A stretch of 5,130 bases of DNA from Acidobacteriota bacterium (GTDB lineage Bacteria; Acidobacteriota; Terriglobia; Terriglobales; Acidobacteriaceae): positions 1 to 5,130 of the forward strand of contig JAJZJJ010000292.1 of NCBI GenBank assembly GCA_021810175.1, given 5' to 3'. Position 1 is the first letter of the stretch. Each line of letters starts with the position of its first letter. Shown here one piece after another: positions 1-5,130 of the stretch. A program made the translations under genes and the position numbers. Under the pieces are notes generated by a model that saw only the letters and a program-made list of their open reading frames with translations, was not told where the DNA came from and did no database searches.

Positions 1-1428
1 GTGAAAGTCGCCCGGATTTTGGTAAAGCGTCGGATTCACAAATCCGGCCGGCACGCCCTTCTGCTGGTTGATCAGCGCTATCAGCGCCGCCCATAGCGGA
101 GCCACGGCGCTGGTGCCGCCAACCACCGTCTGCTGTCCATCCACCAGGATGTTGTATCCGCTGTACGGCGAAGCATCCCCGGCAACGTCCGGCACGCCCC
201 GCATCGTTCCCCCCGGCACGCCGGCATTCGCCTGCCAGCTTGGCAGCGAAAACACCGCGCTCACGCCGCCGCCCGTCGCTCCACCCGTCGACCCATTGTT
301 CCACACTGTCTCGCTTTGAATCGTCGTTCCAGATGCGATCAGCTCCGTTCCGCCGCAGCCCAGCACATGGGGACTCGACGCCGGAAAGTCCACATGATTC
401 TGTCCGTCGTTCACCCCATCCGACGAACCGCTGTCTCCCGCCGCCACCGTGATCGTCACTCCCAGCGCCGCCGCCGACTGGCATGCATGGTCCAGCGAAG
501 TCATTCCCGCTGAACTCCAGCTCGACTCCGGTCCTCCCCAGCTGATGGAAAGCACCGACGGACTGTTCGTCGCATCGTGTACCGCCGTCGTCACCGCATC
601 CACAAATCCCTGCTCGGTGTTCGGCGCAAAATACACGGCAATCTTCGCACCCGGCGCGATCGACCCCGCAACTTCAATGTCCAGCGCCACCTCCGGATCC
701 GCTCCGTTCGGATTCCCCGGCGCATTCACCGCCCCATCCACCGATACGGCGACGACCGTCGGCGTCTTCACTCCCAGCGCCGGAAAATACTGCTGCAGGT
801 CGCTCGTTTCATAGCCGCCGCCCAGTTCGATAATGCCAATCGTCTGCCCCGTCCCATCCACGCCTTGTGGAAAGCTGTACAGCGCAGCCACCTGCGGCGG
901 ATTGAAACTCACCGCCGCGGCGGCTCGTTTCCCTTTGGCTCGAAACCGAAAGTGCGCCCTCGCAATGGGCCGGGAATCCAGTCCCAGCACCGCTTCCACA
1001 ATCTCTGCCATGCCTCGCGGCATGCTGATGCGCCCCGTAAACGAATGAAACCGCGCCTTCTGCTTCTGATCGCGATAATCGTGCAGCTCCACGCCGAAGG
1101 CGCGCTCCATCTGCTTCGCGGTCCCGCATAACACCAGCGTTCGCCTCGCCTGGCTCGATGCTGCCTGGTCTACGGCCAGCCCATGCTCAGCCGCAAAACG
1201 CGCCACCGTCGCAAAGTCTGCCGGATCGGCTCCATACTGCGCGTCAAACTCCTCGCGCGAAAGCACACGGCCGCCCAACGCAGCCAAATCCAATGGGTTT
1301 CTGCGGCGAACCATCACCGAAACTCGAATCGCTTGTTCGGGGGGTGTGCGGGCTATATGCTTCGCGCCTTCCGGCGCTTGGCGTTCGCTCCTCGGCAACT
1401 CAATGCGCTCGGGATCAACAGGGGACAT
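1..1428 (-). CDS. Pro-kumamolisin, S53 (sedolisin) serine-carboxyl peptidase, C-terminus cut by window edge
   Basis: This endopeptidase family uses a Ser-Glu-Asp triad and is usually most active at acid pH. The 476 residues seen form one open frame from the ATG to the left edge. Residues about 35-165 are the inhibitory pro-domain, including a family-typical AVLGLDSRP segment at 146-154. The catalytic domain starts near 170. Visible active-site residues are E246 and D250 (ExxxD in DPEVALDIEVAG), oxyanion Asp D332 (AAGDSG) and nucleophile S440 (GGTSAVAPLWA). E207 and W297 match the extra Glu and Trp that support the triad in kumamolisin. The sequence closely resembles Bacillus kumamolisin as I remember it (about 550 aa), so roughly 60-80 residues, including the calcium site, are missing. 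There is no N-terminal signal peptide: the start is polar and charged, as in kumamolisin itself. The start is set by a GAGGAG 5 nt upstream. The gene lies 140 bp downstream of the carboxylase gene on the same strand. Confidence 0.95.
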   Translation of the reverse strand, partial: MSPVDPERIELPRSERQAPEGAKHIARTPPEQAIRVSVMVRRRNPLDLAALGGRVLSREEFDAQYGADPADFATVARFAAEHGLAVDQAASSQARRTLVLCGTAKQMERAFGVELHDYRDQKQKARFHSFTGRISMPRGMAEIVEAVLGLDSRPIARAHFRFRAKGKRAAAAVSFNPPQVAALYSFPQGVDGTGQTIGIIELGGGYETSDLQQYFPALGVKTPTVVAVSVDGAVNAPGNPNGADPEVALDIEVAGSIAPGAKIAVYFAPNTEQGFVDAVTTAVHDATNSPSVLSISWGGPESSWSSAGMTSLDHACQSAAALGVTITVAAGDSGSSDGVNDGQNHVDFPASSPHVLGCGGTELIASGTTIQSETVWNNGSTGGATGGGVSAVFSLPSWQANAGVPGGTMRGVPDVAGDASPYSGYNILVDGQQTVVGGTSAVAPLWAALIALINQQKGVPAGFVNPTLYQNPGDFH

Positions 1429-1433
1429 CGCGA

Positions 1434-1439
1434 CTCCTC
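1434..1439 (-). promoter_or_regulatory. Shine-Dalgarno of the kumamolisin gene
   Basis: On the minus strand GAGGAG stands 5 nt before the ATG at 1428-1426. It is a strong, well-spaced ribosome binding site and supports this start over the internal Met39, whose upstream sequence has no comparable site. Confidence 0.75.
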
Positions 1440-1568
1440 GTTTCAAAGCAATACCTGGATTGCCCGCCGCCGGGGGATGCGGCTCGCGAAGTTCGAATGA
1501 CCCAAAGCGGCGCAATCACAACGGACTCGATTTCAGCCCTTGAGCCTCTAGGATGCGTTCCGTGCCGC
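1440..1568 (-). other. Intergenic spacer between carboxylase and protease genes
   Basis: This stretch separates the carboxylase stop from the protease ribosome binding site. I see no hairpin followed by a T-run, so no convincing intrinsic terminator, and no good -35/-10 pair for the protease gene. A small GC hairpin is possible at 1466-1483 (arms GCCGC and GCGGC, 8-nt loop), about 38 nt before the protease start. It has no T-run and may be chance in this GC-rich DNA. Read-through from the carboxylase gene is therefore possible but not shown. Confidence 0.4.
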
Positions 1569-3173
1569 CTACAGCGGTATATTCCCGTGCTTCTTCGGCG
1601 GATTGTTTTCCCGCTTGCCGTCCAGCATCTCCAGTGCCGTAATCAGCCGCCGCCGCGTCTCCCGCGGCAATATCACCGCATCCACATATCCGCGCTCCGC
1701 CGCCACATACGGGTTCGCAAACTGCTCGCGAAACTCCTCCACCTTCGCTGTGCGAATCTCCTTCAGCACTTCGGCCTTGCGCTCCTCGCTCAGCGGTCCT
1801 TCGCGTTCCGCGGCCTCTTTCAGCACCTTCTGGAACTCCCGGCCGTACACCACGTTCACCGCGCCCTCGGCCCCCATCACCGCAATCTCCGCCGTCGGCC
1901 ACGCCAGGTTCACATCCGTGCGGATGTGCTTCGAGCTCATCACGCAGTACGCGCCGCCATACGCCTTGCGCGTGATCACCGTCAGCTTCGGCACCGTCGC
2001 CTCGGCAAAGGCATACAGCAGCTTCGCCCCATGCCGGATAATCCCGCCGTACTCCTGGTCCACGCCCGGCAAAAACCCCGGCACATCCTCCAGCGTGAGC
2101 AGCGGAATATTGAACGCATCGCAGAACCGCACAAACCGCGCGCCCTTCACACTCGCATTGATGTCCAGCACCCCGGCCAAGAACGCCGGCTGATTCGCCA
2201 CAATCCCCACCGGCCGTCCGTTCAGCCGCGCAAATCCCACCACAAGGTTCTGCGCGTAGTGCTCCTGCACCTCAAAGAAATACCGGTCGTCCACCAGCCG
2301 GTGAATCACGTCCTTGATGTCGTACGGCTGTGCCGAGTCTGCCGGAACCAGCGTGTCCAGCTCGCGATCCGCGCGGTCCACCGGGTCCGTGCACGCCCGC
2401 CGCGGCGGATCGTCCAGATTATTCGACGGAATAAAACTCAACAGCTCCCGCACCATCGCCAGGCACTCCTGGTCGTCGTGCGCCATGAAGTGCGCCACGC
2501 CCGAAATCTCGTTGTGCGTCGACGCGCCGCCCAGCTTTTCCTTTGTCACGTCCTCATGCGTCACCGTCCTGATCACGTCCGGACCGGTCACAAACATGTA
2601 GCTCGTCTTGTCCACCATCAGCGTGAAATCGGTAATCGCCGGCGAATACACCGCCCCGCCCGCGCACGGCCCCAGAATCGCCGAAATCTGCGGAATCACC
2701 CCGCTCGCCAGCGTATTTCTCAGAAAAATATCCGAGTACCCCGCCAGCGAAACCACGCCTTCCTGAATCCTCGCCCCACCTGAATCGTTCAGCCCGATCA
2801 TGGGCGCGCCCACCCGCATCGCCATGTCCATCAGCTTCACGATCTTGGCCGCGTTCGACTCAGACAACGATCCGCCAAAAACCGTGAAGTCCTGCGCAAA
2901 CACAAACACCACGCGCCCGTCGATGCGCCCGTGGCCCGTCACAAACCCGTCGCCCGCGATGCGCTTTTCCTGCATCCCGAAGTCCGTGCAACGGTGCGTC
3001 ACCAGCCGGTCGGTTTCCTCAAACGTGCCTTCGTCCAACAGCAGCTCAATCCGCTCCCGCGCGGAAAGCTTGCCTTCCTTGTGCTGCCGTTCGCGACGTT
3101 CCGCACCGCCACCTTCTTCGGCGAAACGGTTGCGGCGCTCCAGTTCTTCCACTGCATGCTCAGGCTTGGTCAT
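1569..3173 (-). CDS. pccB: Acyl-CoA (propionyl-CoA) carboxylase, carboxyltransferase beta subunit
   Basis: This subunit moves the carboxyl group from carboxybiotin to an acyl-CoA, typically propionyl-CoA to give (S)-methylmalonyl-CoA. It works in the cytoplasm with a biotin carboxylase/biotin carrier alpha subunit that is not in this window. The 534-aa length is normal for the family. The N-terminal half (about 30-260) is the CoA-binding crotonase-like domain, with [14 protein letters not shown] at 127-140 and the oxyanion loop GPCAGGA at 168-174. The C-terminal half has [11 protein letters not shown] at 327-337, DVPGFLPG at 363-370, RKAYGGAY at 402-409 and [16 protein letters not shown] at 424-439. 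It ends in the conserved [11 protein letters not shown] tail, so it is complete. Residue 410, just after GGAY, is Cys; in Streptomyces PccB this position is Asp (D422) and influences acyl-CoA choice. Preference for propionyl-CoA is thus likely but not certain; methylmalonyl-CoA decarboxylase alpha (mmdA) and other acyl-CoA carboxylases share the fold. The ATG fits family N-termini but has no Shine-Dalgarno. Confidence 0.96.
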   Translation of the reverse strand: MTKPEHAVEELERRNRFAEEGGGAERRERQHKEGKLSARERIELLLDEGTFEETDRLVTHRCTDFGMQEKRIAGDGFVTGHGRIDGRVVFVFAQDFTVFGGSLSESNAAKIVKLMDMAMRVGAPMIGLNDSGGARIQEGVVSLAGYSDIFLRNTLASGVIPQISAILGPCAGGAVYSPAITDFTLMVDKTSYMFVTGPDVIRTVTHEDVTKEKLGGASTHNEISGVAHFMAHDDQECLAMVRELLSFIPSNNLDDPPRRACTDPVDRADRELDTLVPADSAQPYDIKDVIHRLVDDRYFFEVQEHYAQNLVVGFARLNGRPVGIVANQPAFLAGVLDINASVKGARFVRFCDAFNIPLLTLEDVPGFLPGVDQEYGGIIRHGAKLLYAFAEATVPKLTVITRKAYGGAYCVMSSKHIRTDVNLAWPTAEIAVMGAEGAVNVVYGREFQKVLKEAAEREGPLSEERKAEVLKEIRTAKVEEFREQFANPYVAAERGYVDAVILPRETRRRLITALEMLDGKRENNPPKKHGNIPL

Positions 3174-3181
3174 CGCAACGG

Positions 3182-3211
3182 ATTATAGAGGACGCAGGAA
3201 ACGGTTCTGAA
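3182..3211 (-). promoter_or_regulatory. Sigma-70-type promoter of the carboxylase gene, likely giving a leaderless mRNA
   Basis: Read on the minus strand, a perfect TATAAT (3187-3182) is preceded, after an 18-bp spacer, by TTCAGA (3211-3206), which matches 4 of 6 bases of TTGACA. Only 8 bp (ccgttgcg) lie between the -10 box and the ATG at 3173. Transcription normally begins about 6-9 bp past the -10 box, which puts the first base at or within about 3 nt of the start codon. No AGGAG-like motif precedes the ATG, in agreement with leaderless translation. A more distant promoter cannot be excluded. Confidence 0.6.
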
Positions 3212-3315
3212 GGCGCAAAAGATCTCCCCCTGCCGGCCAGACACAAAAAACCTACCCGCCGTATCTGTCGCTGAATTTTTTATCCCGGGGTCATTGCGTG
3301 CTCTGGTTGCAAATT

Positions 3316-3342
3316 CCTCAACAGGCCTTCGCCTGCCAGAGG
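3316..3342 (-). terminator. Stem-loop directly after the small membrane protein gene, possible weak terminator
   Basis: In the minus-strand RNA, CCUC/GAGG and CAGGC/GCCUG form a stem joined by two G-U pairs and one bulged U, with a GAAG loop. The G-U pairs exist only in the minus-strand RNA; the plus-strand copy would have A-C mismatches, so the hairpin is better in the direction of the small gene. It begins about 2 nt after that gene's TAG. The following bases are AATTTGC, so the T-run is poor and termination may be weak or partial. Confidence 0.4.
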
Positions 3343-3343
3343 C

Positions 3344-3511
3344 CTACAACTCGTGGTGGAAGAGGTCGTCCTTGTCCTTACGTGGTGAGCAGACGCAGCC
3401 CATACAGCATCCTATGAGCAGCCCCACTCCCAGCGTGACCAGCAACGCCGGCACCAGCACACCCCAGTGCGACATATGGGTCAACAGATCTTGCATGTGC
3501 ATAAACCACAT
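3344..3511 (-). CDS. Small single-span membrane protein with Cys cluster (55 aa), unknown function
   Basis: I do not recognise a family. Residues 1-15 are rich in Met and His (M1, M4, M6, M13; H5, H12, H15). Residues about 16-34 form a hydrophobic helix (WGVLVPALLVTLGVGLLIG). A Cys cluster follows at C35, C36, C39 and C41, then a charged tail PRKDKDD ending in FHHEL. The Arg/Lys residues just after the helix suggest that the C-terminus faces the cytoplasm. The start is well bounded: an in-frame TAG lies two codons upstream (3517-3515), and GGAG stands 6 nt before the ATG. The gene reads toward the carboxylase gene 170 bp downstream and is divergent from the polymerase gene. Support comes from the ribosome binding site, the coherent membrane topology and the hairpin right after the stop. 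Metal binding (copper or similar) is only a guess from the Met/His/Cys content. A chance ORF remains possible at this length. Confidence 0.62.
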   Translation of the reverse strand: MWFMHMQDLLTHMSHWGVLVPALLVTLGVGLLIGCCMGCVCSPRKDKDDLFHHEL

Positions 3512-3517
3512 ACACTA

Positions 3518-3521
3518 CTCC
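3518..3521 (-). promoter_or_regulatory. Shine-Dalgarno of the 55-aa membrane protein gene
   Basis: On the minus strand GGAG ends 6 nt before the ATG at 3511-3509. The spacing is good, and it picks out the first of several Met codons (residues 1, 4, 6, 13) as the start. I could not identify a convincing -35/-10 pair upstream of it. Confidence 0.55.
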
Positions 3522-3730
3522 ATGAGTTAAGACACTAAAATCGCGAGCAAAGTTTCCCTTCCGCCACGAATCTCAGTGAAAAATCAACTCGCCGTCATCG
3601 TTTCATTACTGGGGCCCGTTTCGCAAGTCAAAATCTGCCCCAATGACGCATATTTTCCACTTCCCGCCCTGCGCCGCCACCCAGGAACATCCTGGCTTTT
3701 TAGCAAATAAAAGGCGAAAATGTAGCCGTT
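3522..3730. other. Divergent intergenic region between small membrane gene and polymerase gene
   Basis: This region is more AT-rich than its surroundings and must hold the promoters of two divergent genes. I cannot name either promoter with confidence: CATATT at 3649-3654 is a weak -10 candidate for the plus strand, without a clear -35. No complete SOS box is visible in either the CTGT-N8-ACAG or the GAAC-N4-GTTC form. A GAACAT half-site lies at 3685-3690 inside a small palindrome that is listed separately. AAGG at 3711-3714 lies about 16 nt before the polymerase GTG, too far for an ideal ribosome binding site. Confidence 0.5.
3681..3701 (+). terminator. Short hairpin with T-run in the polymerase leader (terminator-like or operator-like)
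   Basis: A perfect 5-bp inverted repeat, CCAGG-AACAT-CCTGG (3681-3695), is followed by C and five T (3697-3701) on the plus strand. The arrangement looks like a small intrinsic terminator pointing toward the polymerase gene and ends 29 bp before its GTG. The stem is short, so strong termination is doubtful. It could instead block stray transcription into the gene, act as an attenuator, or be a repressor-binding palindrome. On the minus strand no T-run follows the repeat. Confidence 0.35.
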
Positions 3731-5047
3731 GTGGTGCAGTTAACCCCATTCGACGATCCTTCATTGACAGACACCTCACCCCGCCTGCGCTGGCTCTTTC
3801 TCGACCTCAATTCCTACTTCGCCTCCGTCGAGCAGCAACTTCGCCCCGAGCTCCGCAACCGCCCCATCGCCGTCGTTCCCGTCATGGCAGACACCACCTG
3901 CGCCATCGCCGCCTCCTACGAGGCCAAGGCCTTCGGCATTCGCACCGGCACCCAGGTCGCTGAAGCCAAACGCCTTTGTCCCGGCATCGCCCTCGTCGAG
4001 GCCCGCCACGACGTCTACGTCGACTACCACAACCGCATCGTCGAGGCCGTCGAGCGCTGCGTCCCCGTCTCCGCCGTCTGCTCCATCGACGAAATGGCCT
4101 GCCGCCTCATCGGCCGCGAGCAGCCGCTCCTGCACGCCCTCGAACTCGCCCGCGACATCAAAGCCTCCATCCGCACCCATGCCGGAGACACCCTCCGCTG
4201 CTCCGTCGGCCTCGCGCCCAATCGCTATCTCTCCAAGGTCGCCTCGGACATGGACAAACCCGACGGCCTCGTCGCCCTCACGCCTGACGTCCTCGATACC
4301 GCGCTCCGCCGGCTCACCCCCCGCGACCTGCCCGGCATTGGCGCCCGCATGGAAAAACGCCTCCACCTGGCCGGCATCCGCACCATGGATCAATTGCTCG
4401 CCCTCGACCGCGAAGCCATGAACCGCGTCTGGGGCTCCATCAATGGAGAAAAACTCTGGCACTGGCTCCGCGGCCAGGACTTCAACGACCCCGCCCTCGA
4501 GCACAACAAATCCATCAGCCAGAGCCACGTCCTACCGCCCGAGCTCCGCACGCCCGAGGGCTGCTATGCCGTCGCCCATAAGCTCCTCCACAAGGCCGCC
4601 ATGCGCTTGCGCGCCGCCCGCCTCTGGACCACCCACCTCTCCCTCACCATCAAGTACGCCGTCCCAAAATCCGCCGCCCGGCAGCTCCACTACTCCGGCA
4701 TCCCCGAGCAAAACTGGTCTCAGGGCACTGCCATCATCGAGTGCCAGGACAACCAGACCCTCGTCGAAGCCCTCCGCAAACTCTGGGATCAGCGCCCCAC
4801 CGATGCCGCTCACCAGAAGCCCTTCTATGTCGGCGTCTGGCTCGGCAATCTCGTCCCCGACCATCTCCACACGCTCAGCCTCTTTTCCTCTCTCGAAACC
4901 GAAACCCGCCGTTCGCGCCTCACCACCGCCATCGACTCCGTCAACCGCAAGTACGGCCTCGACACGCTCGCCCCGGCCAGCATGCTCCTCGCCAAAGCCG
5001 CCGCCCCCACCCGCATCGCCTTCACCAACATCCCCGACCTGTTTTAG
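3731..5047 (+). CDS. dinB: Y-family translesion DNA polymerase (DinB/Pol IV-like)
   Basis: This low-fidelity, exonuclease-free polymerase copies past damaged template bases. The palm begins at residue 21 with WLFLDLNSYFASVEQQ. Catalytic acids are D25, D120 and E121 (CSIDEMACRL), so it is a catalytic-type protein and not an ImuB-like inactive homologue. F30 sits at the steric-gate position that excludes ribonucleotides. Other family signatures are YEAKAFGIRTG (63-73), CSVGLAPNRYLSKVASDMDKPDG (157-179) and the helix-hairpin-helix LPGIGARM (200-207). Residues about 260-410 are the little-finger region. Clamp-binding-like motifs appear at TLSLF (381-385) and at the extreme end, IPDLF (434-438). 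At 438 aa it is longer than E. coli DinB (351 aa) and belongs to a divergent branch, so the symbol is approximate. The start is GTG at 3731 (or the next GTG, 3734); no in-frame ATG precedes the palm and an in-frame TAG lies at 3701-3703. It ends in tandem stops, TAG TGA. Codons are strongly C-ending. Confidence 0.93.
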   Translation: MVQLTPFDDPSLTDTSPRLRWLFLDLNSYFASVEQQLRPELRNRPIAVVPVMADTTCAIAASYEAKAFGIRTGTQVAEAKRLCPGIALVEARHDVYVDYHNRIVEAVERCVPVSAVCSIDEMACRLIGREQPLLHALELARDIKASIRTHAGDTLRCSVGLAPNRYLSKVASDMDKPDGLVALTPDVLDTALRRLTPRDLPGIGARMEKRLHLAGIRTMDQLLALDREAMNRVWGSINGEKLWHWLRGQDFNDPALEHNKSISQSHVLPPELRTPEGCYAVAHKLLHKAAMRLRAARLWTTHLSLTIKYAVPKSAARQLHYSGIPEQNWSQGTAIIECQDNQTLVEALRKLWDQRPTDAAHQKPFYVGVWLGNLVPDHLHTLSLFSSLETETRRSRLTTAIDSVNRKYGLDTLAPASMLLAKAAAPTRIAFTNIPDLF

Positions 5048-5051
5048 TGAT

Positions 5052-5130
5052 CTACTCAACAATCGCCATTTTCTTCAACGGGCTTTCAGGCACTTGCAAC
5101 AGAAGGCATTTCTCTCTCACATCCTCACGG
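5052..5130 (-). CDS. Possible C-terminal end of a convergent gene, cut by window edge
   Basis: A minus-strand frame is open from the right edge for 25 codons and ends at TAG (5054-5052). The peptide ends in LLLQVPESPLKKMAIVE, which reads like an ordinary mixed hydrophilic/hydrophobic C-terminus. If real, its stop would lie only 4 bp beyond the polymerase stop, tail to tail. An open frame of this length arises often by chance, and the family cannot be told from so few residues. The plus strand here also has an open stretch after the tandem stops. No terminator hairpin is visible between the two. Confidence 0.28.
   Translation of the reverse strand, partial: REDVREKCLLLQVPESPLKKMAIVE

Noticed and set aside
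809..1129. 106-aa minus-strand open frame within the protease region
   Set aside because: It lies out of frame with the S53 protease, whose frame is continuous through this region and contains the pro-domain and catalytic motifs. The frame is Arg/Gly-rich without a motif.
1158..2783. 541-aa plus-strand open frame opposite the carboxylase and protease genes
   Set aside because: It is antisense to two genes with clear conserved motifs, is dominated by Arg, His, Pro and Leu, and has no recognisable domain. G-ending codons on the minus strand remove stops from the opposite frame, so such a frame is expected by chance.
3241..3285. A-run (3244-3250) and T-run (3275-3280) upstream of the carboxylase gene as a terminator or hairpin
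   Set aside because: The runs could pair, but the 25 or so bases between them do not form a GC stem, and neither run follows a stable hairpin.
3294..3530. 78-aa plus-strand frame opposite the 55-aa membrane protein gene
   Set aside because: It lacks a ribosome binding site and a coherent domain, whereas the minus strand has a spaced GGAG, an upstream in-frame stop and a clear membrane helix.
3522..3730. A LexA/SOS box controlling the polymerase gene
   Set aside because: Neither CTGT-N8-ACAG nor GAAC-N4-GTTC is complete here. Only a GAACAT half-site within a different palindrome is present, which is not enough to call a LexA site.
3643..3963. 106-aa plus-strand frame with a CSRC-like stretch starting before the polymerase gene
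   Set aside because: It has no ribosome binding site, becomes Arg/His/Pro-rich once it overlaps the polymerase gene, and is out of frame with it. The CSRC pattern alone does not make a zinc-binding domain.
3776..4528. 250-aa minus-strand open frame inside the polymerase gene
   Set aside because: It is a Gly/Ala/Asp/Glu/Val-rich shadow of the polymerase frame, with no motif, and the polymerase frame carries all catalytic residues.
4532..5062. 176-aa minus-strand open frame over the end of the polymerase gene
   Set aside because: It has the same low-complexity Gly/Glu/Ala/Val-rich composition as the other antisense shadow and overlaps the conserved little-finger region of the polymerase.

Overview
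The window looks like a chromosomal segment of a free-living, GC-rich bacterium (about 60% GC by eye). The gene content and protein style suggest an Acidobacteriota-type soil organism: a cytosolic-style kumamolisin protease, an acyl-CoA carboxylase carboxyltransferase and a long Y-family polymerase. The phylum is an inference, because no rRNA or other marker gene is present. I see no insertion sequence, CRISPR array, tRNA or rRNA.

Layout. Positions 1-1428 (minus) hold most of a pro-kumamolisin (peptidase family S53); its C-terminus lies beyond the left edge. This reading frame is open to the edge and carries the whole catalytic set. A 140-bp gap follows. Positions 1569-3173 (minus) hold a complete 534-aa carboxyltransferase (beta) subunit of propionyl-CoA/acyl-CoA carboxylase. 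A perfect TATAAT lies only 8 bp before its ATG and there is no Shine-Dalgarno, so the mRNA is probably leaderless. Positions 3344-3511 (minus) hold a short gene for a 55-aa single-span membrane protein with a Met/His-rich N-terminus and a Cys cluster (C35, C36, C39, C41); I cannot place it in a family. Positions 3512-3730 form a divergent intergenic region with a small hairpin plus T-run just before the next gene. Positions 3731-5047 (plus) hold a complete 438-aa Y-family (DinB/Pol IV-like) translesion polymerase. The last 80 bp may contain the C-terminus of a convergent minus-strand gene.

How the genes relate. Nothing shows that they form one pathway. The carboxylase subunit belongs to propionyl-CoA or branched-chain acyl-CoA metabolism, the protease to peptide degradation (family members prefer acid), and the polymerase to damage tolerance. 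The three minus-strand genes are co-directional and no strong terminator separates them, so partial co-transcription (small protein, carboxylase, protease) is possible, although the carboxylase has its own promoter. Minus-strand genes favour G-ending codons and the plus-strand gene favours C-ending codons. This fits a window-wide excess of C over G on the plus strand, with the minus strand as the likely leading strand.

I did not find a clear new multi-gene system. The best candidates for a second look are the 55-aa Cys/Met/His membrane protein, the apparently leaderless carboxylase start, and the leader of the polymerase gene.
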